DNA of 64,000 bases from assembly GCA_904419075.1 (NCBI GenBank), contig CAJFQM010000004.1, positions 85,309 to 149,308 of the forward strand. The letters are read 5' to 3'. The notes under the pieces were generated by a model that was given only the letters and a program-made list of their open reading frames with translations, made no database searches and was not told the origin of the DNA. The position numbers and the translations under genes were made by a program. Source of the stretch: an uncultured Clostridia bacterium (lineage in GTDB: Bacteria; Bacillota; Clostridia; Christensenellales; Borkfalkiaceae). Every line of letters begins with the position of its first letter. Within the stretch, counting starts at the first letter, position 1. Positions 45,701 through 54,373 of the stretch are shown piece by piece.

Positions 45701-45900
45701 TTTACACGGCAACGGATAAAGCGGGAAATTCTCAGGATATTCGTTTTAACGTCGTTGTAATGAAAGATGGTGAGACACAAGGCGGTGAAGAAAACGAATC
45801 GGGCGGATGCGGCAGTTCCGTCGCTCCGTGGGGAATTTCGGGGGCAGTTTTGATAATAGCTGCGGCCGTTGTATATGGAAAAAAGAAAAATAATGTTTGA
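42775..45900 (+). CDS. Large surface protein, paralogue of the preceding one, with Ig-like domains
   Basis: This 1041-residue exported protein repeats the architecture of the preceding surface protein: signal peptide, two beta-sandwich-like modules (FDGDTTIEFGFQNDE and FAGDFSLSLQADLMEVGGGF) and an Ig-like linker, then three Ig or cadherin-like domains (YTVRDKAGNAAFIDRTIF, the 820-890 region, YTATDKAGNSQDIRFNV). It lacks the Cys-rich and InlB-like parts. The tail is GGCGSSV, a hydrophobic helix and GKKKN. AAGGAGG precedes the start. As the first gene of the AraC-controlled transporter operon it probably helps bind the glycan before import; that role is inferred from position and modules. Confidence 0.85.
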   Translation: MKKGTAVVFSAKRGFATIFACVMAVCFVIPVGRTVPSFARAEEIQTQELVSVTGASMRRGDKEADKLDKSGLLLESDGAYNGSVNGVFDGDTTIEFGFQNDEPFRTGVDFLFHITDATDSNNTFTVKYRTLDSWGTSGDSGAFVLYEDQVRSSQYWGYEDTWYNTELATEGPMCSPMFSGYNWNHYGALKLVWEGDVLKIQVTQHNSASDFRTIAAFDGTEEFVAGTSWGLPKLSFPNGYLISFEAWDAGPDMCISSIASYGEIYDFSLETQNSLPRFYEEWTKIPLIDVDTTPITGVVGRETQLPEATVTLGNGTPESVYKVTVDGPEGSAVRNKDVTEELKFIPDVKGEYTITYQGVESFEAEGEKNPNLVKVSCTAYEFSDPGALITKNENVKVEAGKTSISVASDGSASGLRTTFRAGESSFAFDTIFAGDFSLSLQADLMEVGGGFGEVRVRFSEYENTGNYVDVVMLPGIASWRDWFTHMLVEYKGERFTTNYDDSDTVWNTEQIKEYSGTETAGWYEKAGITDFLARFYHKHDEGERNGVSGVGYIGFDSETLSFTTKYQDNEYTVASFTDEKYGWSNAFDGFKRGYTVEIIVKDAAEGASLTMTEMTGLDISRETLTAEESETYSAIFDGVEKEELEATQEDYYDEGHVMLYKRLGTGDVGFLSSMKKDVFKKVTLDGDETEKVDLTQVGKTFVLYYSDGITREITVLPDVTAPGLEWNIATGNEIINPGDFVLISKEDVSASDKLDGNIPSEKVVITVKTPDSEEFTDYFDGFSFDKEGEYIIRYTVRDKAGNAAFIDRTIFINAHVAPTLEIDGTIAQSGFTGGKISLPSASATIGDKQYKVTVVVSFDGKVISQKDASSASEFTPETEGTYYVSYYSNDGTETPNETVRTFEIEISDDTIAPQIDVEFERTSANIGDTISLPAATATDNADGSVSVSVRVIFGNTEVAVTENQFTAEKYGTYTVIYTATDKAGNSQDIRFNVVVMKDGETQGGEENESGGCGSSVAPWGISGAVLIIAAAVVYGKKKNNV

Positions 45901-45924
45901 AAGACGCTTACAGGAGGATAATTT

Positions 45925-47664
45925 ATGAAAATTTTCAAAAGGATAATGGTTGTTTTATTTGCAGCGGCTTTTTCGTTGTCGTCATTCGCGGCATGCGCAG
46001 AAAAGGGTTCGGATGAAGGCAGCGGTGGTGATCCGACAAAGACGCAGTTGAAAATCGGCGTATATAACGGCGGACTCGGCTGGACCTGGGCGAGTACTCT
46101 TGCCAAAAAATTTGAAGAAAAATATGCGGACGTACATTTTGAGGAAGGAAAAACCGGCGTCGAAGTGCAAATCAGTCCCGGTGAAAAAACCAGTTATGAA
46201 CCTGACCCGTTGATTACCAATATTCAAAGCGGAAATTATACGCAAGATATTTTTTATACGGCCGCGACCAATCATTGGGATTTTTACGAGAAAGGCGTCG
46301 CGGCGGATATCACCGACGTACTGACCGAGAAAGTCTATGACGAAAGCGGGAATCTCGCTGCTGACGGAAAGGGAACAATGAGTATCTATGACAAAATGGA
46401 TCCTTATTTCCAAACGGGTTTCAAGGAAAGCGACGGAAAATATCATGGATTTCCGTACATGGACAGCATTGTAGGAATTGTTTACGATCATGACCTCTTA
46501 ACGAGCAGAGGAATTTTACATGAAGATGCGGACGGCAACGTGACGGACTATCCCAAGACGTATGCGGAATTTCAGGAAATGCTCGACGAAATACAGCAAT
46601 CGGGAATGATAGGACTCACTTATTCGGCTCAGGACGCGAGTTTCTATACTACTTGTGTTTATTCTGCGCTTGTGGCTCAGAACGAAGGTATAGATGCGGC
46701 TCAGCTGAATTTGACTTACGGCGGGGAGGAAGGAACGGATTATACGTTCCCCGAAGGGACATTCTCGGCTTCGGAACTTGAAGAAATCGGAGGAACGGAA
46801 ACTGCGGAAGGACAAACGGTAAAAATTACCGCTGCCAATGCCTATCTTTTATCGCATCAACCGGGAAAGCTGGACGCAATGGAATTCGTAGAAATGCTGT
46901 TCAGCGGGGGGATGCAATATTTGGATCCCAAAGTCAGTTTTGCTACTCAATCTTATTCAGAAACGCAAAAGAGTTTTATTAACAGCGAAAAACTTTCGCA
47001 GGAACAACCGGAGAAAGCACAGCCGATAGCAATGATTGTAGAAGGCGAATGGTGGGAGAACGAAGCGAGGCAGCACTTTATCGATATGGGGACCGCTTTC
47101 GGAGAAAATAAATACGGATACGGAAAGCGCGATTTTCGGTTTATGCCTCTGCCTTTCTCGGACGACGCGAAATCGGATAAAGAGGTATATCACAGCCTGA
47201 GCAGCGGCTCGATTGCGTTCGTGAATGCGAATTCGGAACATAAAGACCTTGCGGCGCTTTGGATACAGTTCTCTTTGCAGGAAAGTTCGCTCGAAGCCTT
47301 TACGCTGGAAACAGGCGCTGTCCTCGGTTATAATTATGATCTTTCGGCGGAGCAGAAAGCAGAGCTTACGCCTTTTGCTCGGAACGTTTACGAAATTCGT
47401 AAAGAACGCGATAACGTCGTTATCGGCCGTCATTCGAACGGCTGCGATTTCAGAAGATACGGGGACGCGGCGATTGTAGGCGGCTACGGAGACAACATGA
47501 CCTGCGCGATGGAAAGCGGCAATGTGGGAAATGATCCGTTTGAACTGTTTTTGCACAATTCCAACGGCTATACCGCGAAAGATTATATTCAGGGAAACAT
47601 TGCCTATTTGACAAAAGAAATGTGGACGGATAAATATAATACTTATTTGGAAGAAATATCATGA
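45925..47664 (+). CDS. Sugar ABC transporter solute-binding lipoprotein (second system)
   Basis: This is a 579-residue extracellular solute-binding protein of the carbohydrate family. The signal peptide ends SSFAAC (Cys24 lipidated). It is larger than the usual 430 residues, as seen for binding proteins of long or complex oligosaccharides. AGGAGG precedes the ATG. Its stop overlaps the next start (ATGA). The ligand is probably the glycan attacked by the GH112, GH38 and DUF4838 proteins encoded downstream. Confidence 0.92.
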   Translation: MKIFKRIMVVLFAAAFSLSSFAACAEKGSDEGSGGDPTKTQLKIGVYNGGLGWTWASTLAKKFEEKYADVHFEEGKTGVEVQISPGEKTSYEPDPLITNIQSGNYTQDIFYTAATNHWDFYEKGVAADITDVLTEKVYDESGNLAADGKGTMSIYDKMDPYFQTGFKESDGKYHGFPYMDSIVGIVYDHDLLTSRGILHEDADGNVTDYPKTYAEFQEMLDEIQQSGMIGLTYSAQDASFYTTCVYSALVAQNEGIDAAQLNLTYGGEEGTDYTFPEGTFSASELEEIGGTETAEGQTVKITAANAYLLSHQPGKLDAMEFVEMLFSGGMQYLDPKVSFATQSYSETQKSFINSEKLSQEQPEKAQPIAMIVEGEWWENEARQHFIDMGTAFGENKYGYGKRDFRFMPLPFSDDAKSDKEVYHSLSSGSIAFVNANSEHKDLAALWIQFSLQESSLEAFTLETGAVLGYNYDLSAEQKAELTPFARNVYEIRKERDNVVIGRHSNGCDFRRYGDAAIVGGYGDNMTCAMESGNVGNDPFELFLHNSNGYTAKDYIQGNIAYLTKEMWTDKYNTYLEEIS

Positions 47665-48617
47665 GAAAAAAGGAAGTAAGTCTGTCGGTAAAAAAGAAAT
47701 TAAGTAAATTCGACAGGGGAGCGGTTATTTTCTGTTCATGCTTGCTTACCTTGTTCGTCGCACACTGGCTGATTTTTTATCTGTATGCAAATTTGAATTC
47801 CATTCTTTTGGCGTTTCAAAAATACAGCCCCAAATCGCATACCTACGAATTTCTGAAAGGCAGTCATGCGTTTGATAATTTCAAATGGATTTTTACCGAT
47901 ATGTTTGCGGGGAGAAATATCGGGAACTATATCCTGAACGGTTTTCTGTATCAGGTGACCGCCGTCGTGATTGCTTTTCCCGTGAGTATCATGTTCGCGT
48001 TTATCATCTACAAGAAAATGCCTATGACGGGAGTCTATAAGGTCATTCTTTTTCTCCCGTCGATGGTATCGGCAATGGTCATCGCCTTATTGTTCAAGTA
48101 TTTTGCGGAACGCGGACTGCTCGATATTTTTAATTCCATGGGTATGAAAATCGATAAAATTTTCTATACCGACGGCAAGCTCGATTTAATTATACTCCTG
48201 TCGTACAGCACTTTTATGGCGATGCCCGGAAGCCTGCTCGTAAACGTGGGGACGATGTCGCGAGTTCCGCAGGAATTGATTGAATATGGCCGCTTGGAAG
48301 GAATGACGATGTTCCAGGAATTTATTCATCTCACTGTTCCGATGATGTATCCGCTGTTGCAGGTCTCTTGTCTGGGAATATTTTCGGGAATTTTCGGGGC
48401 TCAGGGGGCGCTTTATCCCATGTTCGCGGAAAAAGCTCCCGAACAAACGTGGTCGTTCGGATATTATATTTTTACTGCCGTCGTAACGGATATGCAGTCT
48501 AACTCCATGTTCGGGTATACGGCTGCCGTAAACCTTTTGGTCGGCGCGGTTTCGCTGCCGATTGTGTGGGGAACCAAGAAACTTTTCGACCGATTCGACC
48601 CGGGAGCCGAGTTTTAA
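47661..48617 (+). CDS. Sugar ABC transporter permease, MalF/LplB-like (second system)
   Basis: This 318-residue protein has about six transmembrane helices. The EAA loop region reads IEYGRLEGMTMFQEFIHLTVP, the ATPase contact. It is coupled to the binding protein by an ATGA overlap and to the next permease by a 12 bp gap. As with the first system, no ATPase gene is nearby. Confidence 0.9.
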   Translation: MRKKEVSLSVKKKLSKFDRGAVIFCSCLLTLFVAHWLIFYLYANLNSILLAFQKYSPKSHTYEFLKGSHAFDNFKWIFTDMFAGRNIGNYILNGFLYQVTAVVIAFPVSIMFAFIIYKKMPMTGVYKVILFLPSMVSAMVIALLFKYFAERGLLDIFNSMGMKIDKIFYTDGKLDLIILLSYSTFMAMPGSLLVNVGTMSRVPQELIEYGRLEGMTMFQEFIHLTVPMMYPLLQVSCLGIFSGIFGAQGALYPMFAEKAPEQTWSFGYYIFTAVVTDMQSNSMFGYTAAVNLLVGAVSLPIVWGTKKLFDRFDPGAEF

Positions 48618-48629
48618 GGAGACCGTTAT

Positions 48630-49577
48630 ATGATGAAAAAGATGGAAAATTTCGAGAAAATTCATAAAAAGAAGCGGATTTTTCCGCTTGAATTGAGAAT
48701 CGGAAAAAAACGGTGGGAGATTCAGCTGTTTCCGCTCATACTTTGGACGTTGGCGACCTTATGGGTTTTGATGTTCTCTTTTATGTTGCTTTGGTGCTTT
48801 CTGTTGGCGATGAAAAGCAGTATAGACGCTACATACGGAGGATTTTTTCCTTCTGCCAAATACGGCGGGTGGAAGTTGTCCAATTTTATCACCGCGCTGG
48901 AAGCCGTATACGTTTATGTCGGGACGAAAAAGGTGCTGTTTCCTTCCATGCTCGTCAATTCCCTCCTTCTCGGCGGTGGAATCGCCGTCATATCGTGCGC
49001 GGCTTGTTGTACGGCGAGCTATTGTATCGCGAAATATACGAGATTCCGTTTAGTCAGAATGCTTTGGTTTATCGTTCTGATGACGAATTTTGTCCCTATT
49101 TCTGCTTCTTTGTCGGCGCAAATCAAATTGATGACGGATTTGCAGTTATATGATAAACTTATCGGAATGTATCTGTATTCGGGCGGAGCTTTCGGTTCAA
49201 TGTTTCTGATTTTTTATGCGTCATGGAAAGGTTTGAGTTGGACTTATGCGGAAGCGGCATTCGTCGACGGAGCCAGCCATTTCCGTGCGTATATTCAAAT
49301 CATGTTTCCGATGATACGCACAATTTTCGGCGTATTGCTCATTACGACATTTATTACGCAGTGGAACGATTACATGACCCCGATGATTCTGCTTCCCAGC
49401 ATGCCGACCGTCGCATACGGCGCGTGGCAGTTCCAATTCCGAGTGGAAGGAGTGGCGACGGATATTACTATCCGCGTGGCCGGTCTGATTGCCATCGCCG
49501 TTCCTATTTTCATACTGTTCATTTGTTTCAAGGATAAAATCATGGGTTCGCTCACCATGGGCGGTCTGAAAGGTTGA
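48630..49577 (+). CDS. Sugar ABC transporter permease, MalG-like (second system)
   Basis: This 315-residue permease begins with a basic cytoplasmic stretch of about 45 residues before the first of about six helices. The EAA loop reads YAEAAFVDGASHFRAYIQIMFP. AAGGAG lies 8 bp before the ATG at 48630; the next codon is also ATG. It completes the importer with the lipoprotein and the other permease. A surface protein gene follows after 12 bp, mirroring the first transporter operon. Confidence 0.9.
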   Translation: MMKKMENFEKIHKKKRIFPLELRIGKKRWEIQLFPLILWTLATLWVLMFSFMLLWCFLLAMKSSIDATYGGFFPSAKYGGWKLSNFITALEAVYVYVGTKKVLFPSMLVNSLLLGGGIAVISCAACCTASYCIAKYTRFRLVRMLWFIVLMTNFVPISASLSAQIKLMTDLQLYDKLIGMYLYSGGAFGSMFLIFYASWKGLSWTYAEAAFVDGASHFRAYIQIMFPMIRTIFGVLLITTFITQWNDYMTPMILLPSMPTVAYGAWQFQFRVEGVATDITIRVAGLIAIAVPIFILFICFKDKIMGSLTMGGLKG

Positions 49578-49589
49578 TAGGAGGACACA

Positions 49590-52376
49590 ATGAAGAGAAA
49601 AAATATAAAAAAAATATCTGTATGTCTTTCCCTGGCGCTCGTATGCGTTGCGGGCGGGCTTTCCGCAAATATACTTGCGGCGGGAAAAGCAGACGAAAAA
49701 CCGCAGGCGCAAATCGCTCCGGCGGAGTTATGGGAGGCGGAGGATTCTTCGCTTTCCTTAAAATCAGGCGGGGTAACTCCGGATTATGCGATAGAGGACG
49801 GGGGAATCATAGTGACGAGTACCATGGCAGGATCCTCTGTCAGTTTGAAAAATCCCGTCGATATCACGGGCGGAACGCGAGAAATTATCTCGCTTATGCC
49901 ACTTTTGGCGCATCGCGGCAGTGCAGATTTCCGCAATTTTACCATTCGTATGACGGATGCCTATAATTCCGATATATGGATGCAAGTGACTTATACTAAC
50001 AATCAATGGTGGCATGAGGGATACGGAACGCTCGTTGCCGTTTCCACAAATTCAACGGAAGCGCGGGGATACAAATGGGGAGACCGAAACGAAGTAGACG
50101 CTTTTTTTGAAGGGTGTTTCATCTCATTTTCGGGAATTACCGATCAAAATGAAGAGAATACATACCTTCCGATGACGTTTTCCTATAATAACGACACGAA
50201 GACGGTATATACGATGGATCATACCCGCAGCTTGAAGACAGTTATGGATCTTACGGATTCGGACGCCATAGGCTATGGAAACGAATGGACGGGTTTTGAA
50301 AGCGGAATGGTAAATATCAGTGTCAGCGCGAACGATTTTGCCGGTTCGCAGGCACAATACCTCATTTTATCCGTTTGCGGGGAATCGATGGCCGGCGAAA
50401 TTTTTTCAGATACAAAGGCACCTTCTTTGACCGTGGATGTGAAAGAAGATCTTTCCGATCTTCCGCTTGCGAAGGTCGGAAAGGAATATCGTTTTCCCTC
50501 GGCTTTCGCCGCTGACCTGAAAGACGGAAGTACGGAAGTAAAAACGCTGGTACGTGCGCAAGGCGCTGAGGAGTATGTCGAAGCGGATGGTTCCTTTGTT
50601 CCCGAAAAACCGGGCTTTTATGAAGTTTTGTATGTGTCGGAAGATTCTGCCGGAAATGTAGCGGAGAAATCTTATCAGATTACCGCCGCGTATGATATAC
50701 CGAAACTTGAAATCGAATTTGAAGAAACCGTTACCGAGATAAAAGCGGGTACGAAAACAAAACTTCCGAAATATACGGTAAACGGCGGGGCGGGAAGGAC
50801 ACAGATCGTCGAAGAGGTAATTCGCATATCGGACAAAGAAAGTGTGGAAATAAAAGACGATACGTTTTTACCTGCCGTGGCGGGCGAATATCTCTATACG
50901 GTGACGGCGGAAGATTGGAACGGCGCAAAACAGAGCGCGTCCGTTCTCTATTCAGTTACTTACGGCGACGGAAAGCCTGTCGTCGAAGGGGAACTGATGA
51001 TGTATCCCAAGTTTGTTGACGGAGTGACCGTAGAATTGCCGTTGTTTGATGCATATGATGTGAGCTTTGTGCCGGGTGTTCGCGTAAAGGCAGAACAGGA
51101 GATTACCGTATACGGAACGGGAGACAAGGCCGGACATTTTGAAAAATTGGAAGGAATTAAATTTACGCCTTCGAAAGACAAGTTCGGCGACGAAGTGAAA
51201 ATTGAATATAAAATAAAGTCTGAAAGCGGCGCGGAAGAAATTAGAACGTTTACTGTACCTATAATCACTCCCGAGGGAGTTATAGATTATTTTTCTGCCG
51301 ACGGTTTTGAAATTGAACAGGGCGCCGGGAGCAGATTGGTTTTCCGTACCGAAAAAGATTCGTTTGCCGAATTTATCAATCCTTTGAATGCCAATAACGC
51401 GTCCATTCAGTTCAACGTTCCTTCCGATCTTGCGGCTTTCGAAGAAATGTATGTCGAATTCATAGACAGTGAAAACGCTTCCCTTTCCGTACGGATATCT
51501 TTGAAAAAGCGTACGGACGGAGGACGAGAACTCGTCTTTGTCGATTGCGGAGGGAAACGGTATTCCATGTCCGGGACATTAGGCGGAGGAACGACGCTCG
51601 CCTTACGATATAACGACGAAACGAGAACGGTTTCCGATTACGGAGGAGGAAAAATTTTTACGGTTGAAACATATTCCGACGGCAGCGCGTTCAAAGGATT
51701 CCCGAGCGGAATGGTTCGGTTGCGTTTCGGCTTTACGGGCGTGTCGAACGGGAACGCGGGATTGAATCTGATGAAAATTTCTAATCAGACGATGGGAAAA
51801 ACCAACGATAACGGCAGGTATGACTATATCAAACCGTCTATTGAATATTCGTTCCCCATAGATATTTCCGTCCGCTTCGGAGCCGTTACGAAACTTCCTG
51901 CGGCAAGGTTATACGACGAATTTACTCCGTACATGGAGGTTTATCTCACGGTTACTTCGCCTTCGGGAAAAGTACTGCTGGATAAAGTGTCCGGCGGTAA
52001 AGTCAACGAATTTGAGGTTGCCGAGCGCGGCGCTTATCTCGTGGAATATACGGGGCAGGACAGCGCGGGAAATGTATTGTACAGCAGTTACGTCGTCCGT
52101 TCGGAGGATATCGTTGCTCCGACGGTTGCGCTCTCCGTTTCTGAAATTACGGGAAAAGTGGGGGAAGAAATCGTTTTACCGGAAGCGATTGTACAAGATG
52201 ATGTGGACGAAGAAGTTTCTTTGACGATTTTTGTCGTAAATTCCCGTTCTGAGACGAAAATGGTAGAGGAAAGGAAATTTATTCCCGAAGAAGCAGGAAA
52301 ATATACGGTGCGCTATTTTGCTATGGATTCTTCCTATAATTGCACGATTGCGGAAATTTCTCTGATAGTAGAGTAA
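49590..52376 (+). CDS. Secreted multi-Ig protein without C-terminal anchor
   Basis: This 928-residue exported protein has a signal peptide ending near ILAAG, then a beta-sandwich-like module (residues 40-270), three Ig-like domains (the first ending VSEDSAGNVAEKSY), a second beta-sandwich-like module (about 565-735) and two more Ig-like domains (YTGQDSAGNVLYSSYV and the last 80 residues). It resembles the anchored surface proteins in this window but ends without the GCGS-TM-Lys tail, so it is secreted or held by other proteins. It directly follows the permeases; a glycan-binding role is inferred. Confidence 0.8.
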   Translation: MKRKNIKKISVCLSLALVCVAGGLSANILAAGKADEKPQAQIAPAELWEAEDSSLSLKSGGVTPDYAIEDGGIIVTSTMAGSSVSLKNPVDITGGTREIISLMPLLAHRGSADFRNFTIRMTDAYNSDIWMQVTYTNNQWWHEGYGTLVAVSTNSTEARGYKWGDRNEVDAFFEGCFISFSGITDQNEENTYLPMTFSYNNDTKTVYTMDHTRSLKTVMDLTDSDAIGYGNEWTGFESGMVNISVSANDFAGSQAQYLILSVCGESMAGEIFSDTKAPSLTVDVKEDLSDLPLAKVGKEYRFPSAFAADLKDGSTEVKTLVRAQGAEEYVEADGSFVPEKPGFYEVLYVSEDSAGNVAEKSYQITAAYDIPKLEIEFEETVTEIKAGTKTKLPKYTVNGGAGRTQIVEEVIRISDKESVEIKDDTFLPAVAGEYLYTVTAEDWNGAKQSASVLYSVTYGDGKPVVEGELMMYPKFVDGVTVELPLFDAYDVSFVPGVRVKAEQEITVYGTGDKAGHFEKLEGIKFTPSKDKFGDEVKIEYKIKSESGAEEIRTFTVPIITPEGVIDYFSADGFEIEQGAGSRLVFRTEKDSFAEFINPLNANNASIQFNVPSDLAAFEEMYVEFIDSENASLSVRISLKKRTDGGRELVFVDCGGKRYSMSGTLGGGTTLALRYNDETRTVSDYGGGKIFTVETYSDGSAFKGFPSGMVRLRFGFTGVSNGNAGLNLMKISNQTMGKTNDNGRYDYIKPSIEYSFPIDISVRFGAVTKLPAARLYDEFTPYMEVYLTVTSPSGKVLLDKVSGGKVNEFEVAERGAYLVEYTGQDSAGNVLYSSYVVRSEDIVAPTVALSVSEITGKVGEEIVLPEAIVQDDVDEEVSLTIFVVNSRSETKMVEERKFIPEEAGKYTVRYFAMDSSYNCTIAEISLIVE

Positions 52377-52389
52377 GGAGGGTAAAAAT

Positions 52390-54309
52390 TTGAAAAGGAT
52401 TAGTTGCTTGATTTTGGCAATGGTTTTCTTATGTTCTTTTGCTGCTTGCAACACGAACGAAAACGAGAACAGTTCTTCTTCCGGCTCAGAGGAGCGAGAG
52501 GAAGAGACGGATATCGTTTTGGCAGAAAAAGGAAAAAGTGATTATACAATCGTAATTCCCGCCGACGCTTCGGATGCAATTGAATATGCTTCTTTGGAGC
52601 TCGTGAATAATTTTGAAGACGCGACGGGCGCTGTTCTCAATGTCGTATCGGATGCGGGAAAAAATTTTAATCGTTCGGATAAAGTTATTTCTTTGGGAGA
52701 AACTTCGATAAAGGACGGGAGCGGACTTGAAGTTTCCGTAGAGGACTTAACTTACGACGGTTACAGGATAGAACGTTACGACAATACCGTCGTCATCTGC
52801 GGCGGAGATGATAGCGGCACTACATTCGGAGTATATGAATTTTTGAGCAGACAGTTTGATTACGAAGTATATGCTGCGGATGAAATTTATATCGAAAGGA
52901 CGGATAAGGCTTATTTGAAAGATTTTCATGTGAGCGACAGACCTTCTTTCGAAGGGAGAGATACGGACGGGCTTACCGATTATAATTATGAATTGGCGAA
53001 TCGTCTGAGACTCCGTAAGTGGAATTCTTCGGACTCCCGCTTCGACTATTCCGCTTCCCGCGATTGGATCGGAGGTCATTGCCATACTTTCTATTCTTTC
53101 ATTAGCAACGACGAAAACGGAGAGTATAAAAAAGAACATCCCGAATGGTTTTCATCAAATCAGCTTTGCTTGACGAATCAAGACATGAAAGCGGAATTTA
53201 TCAAAAACGCCATTGAGATGATTAAAGAGAATCCGCTCGGTAAATACGTGAATATTTCGGAAAACGATTTTTCGGGTTTTTGTAACTGTACGGCCTGTAA
53301 AGAAGAACGTAATACTTACGGAATGTCGGGATATATCATCCGTTTCGTCAATGATATTATCGAGGGAATAGAAGAATGGCGGACGAAAGAAGCTCCCGAA
53401 CGGGATTTGAAATATGTGACATTCGCATATTCTTCGGGCAGTTTCAATCCTCCTGTACGTATGGACGAAAAGGGAAATTATACGGCGATCGACGAATCGG
53501 TGATTCCCCACGAAAAGCTGTATATTCGTCTCGCGCCTATCGATTACTGCTATAATCATGCGCTGACGGACGAGTCCTGTACCGTCAATGCCGGTTGTGC
53601 GAAGGCTTTGAAGGGCTGGCAGGCAATAACGAACCGATTCATGGTTTGGGATTATGATGTCAATTACAATCATTATTTCATGTTTTTTGACTTGTATGAT
53701 AATTTACAGAAAAACCTGATTGATTATTACAATATGGGCGTGACGAACATCATGAGGCAATCCTCTACGGGTTCGCGCGTGAGTTCTATGTGCGATTTGA
53801 AATTATACCTCAATGCAAAACTTATGTGGGATGTGACGGAAAATCAAGAGGATTTAATTGACGATTTCATGGAACATTTTTATAAAGACGGAGCTCCTTA
53901 CATGAAGCAATATTTGACGATGATGCGGTCTTTTGTTTCCGTCAAAGATAAAGAGAGCGACGCAGGGGTACATTATCAGCTTTACGATAGACTTCAACCT
54001 ACGCTGTCTACTTCCCAGCTGTGGCCGAAACGTATTCTCGAACAAGCCATGGAACTGTTTGAAAAGGCATATGCGGAATACGATAAAATGGAAAACTGCG
54101 AATTTGCGGAAATTCTTCACAACCGCGTGTTGAAAGAATCCGTGTGCGTGCGTTATATCATTTTGAAAAATTACGGAAGTTATTATAATATCAATTCTCC
54201 CGAGTATACGGAAATGATAGACGAATTTGAAAAAGACATGCAAATCGTCGAAGCCTACAATTATTGCGAAGGGAAAAATACATCCGATTGGATAAACAGT
54301 CTCCGTTGA
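52390..54309 (+). CDS. DUF4838-type surface lipoprotein, putative glycoside hydrolase
   Basis: This 639-residue lipoprotein starts with TTG at 52390, chosen because AAGGAGG lies at the right distance and the signal peptide then reads straight to the lipobox SFAAC (Cys20). A beta-alpha domain (residues 50-180; VISLGETS, YDGYRIERYDNTVVI) resembles the GH20-type N-terminal domain, followed by a DUF4838-like barrel with HCHTFYSFI, HPEWF, VNISENDFSGFCNC and the Cys motif CNCTACK. Proteins with DUF4838 are often found in polysaccharide loci but their linkage specificity is mostly unknown. It probably acts on the glycan at the cell surface before import. Confidence 0.78.
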   Translation: MKRISCLILAMVFLCSFAACNTNENENSSSSGSEEREEETDIVLAEKGKSDYTIVIPADASDAIEYASLELVNNFEDATGAVLNVVSDAGKNFNRSDKVISLGETSIKDGSGLEVSVEDLTYDGYRIERYDNTVVICGGDDSGTTFGVYEFLSRQFDYEVYAADEIYIERTDKAYLKDFHVSDRPSFEGRDTDGLTDYNYELANRLRLRKWNSSDSRFDYSASRDWIGGHCHTFYSFISNDENGEYKKEHPEWFSSNQLCLTNQDMKAEFIKNAIEMIKENPLGKYVNISENDFSGFCNCTACKEERNTYGMSGYIIRFVNDIIEGIEEWRTKEAPERDLKYVTFAYSSGSFNPPVRMDEKGNYTAIDESVIPHEKLYIRLAPIDYCYNHALTDESCTVNAGCAKALKGWQAITNRFMVWDYDVNYNHYFMFFDLYDNLQKNLIDYYNMGVTNIMRQSSTGSRVSSMCDLKLYLNAKLMWDVTENQEDLIDDFMEHFYKDGAPYMKQYLTMMRSFVSVKDKESDAGVHYQLYDRLQPTLSTSQLWPKRILEQAMELFEKAYAEYDKMENCEFAEILHNRVLKESVCVRYIILKNYGSYYNINSPEYTEMIDEFEKDMQIVEAYNYCEGKNTSDWINSLR

Positions 54310-54321
54310 GGCAGAACAGCT

Positions 54322-54350
54322 CGCGCGGCGCCGTACTTTGGTGCCGCGCG
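54322..54350 (+). other. GC-rich hairpin in front of a ribosome site
   Basis: CGCGCGGC pairs with GCCGCGCG, extended by CC/GG around a 7-nt loop, and is directly followed by AAAGGAG. It has no T tail, so it is more likely an mRNA stability or translation element than a terminator. Confidence 0.6.
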
Positions 54351-54373
54351 GTAAAGGAGTTTCGGAAAAGAAA

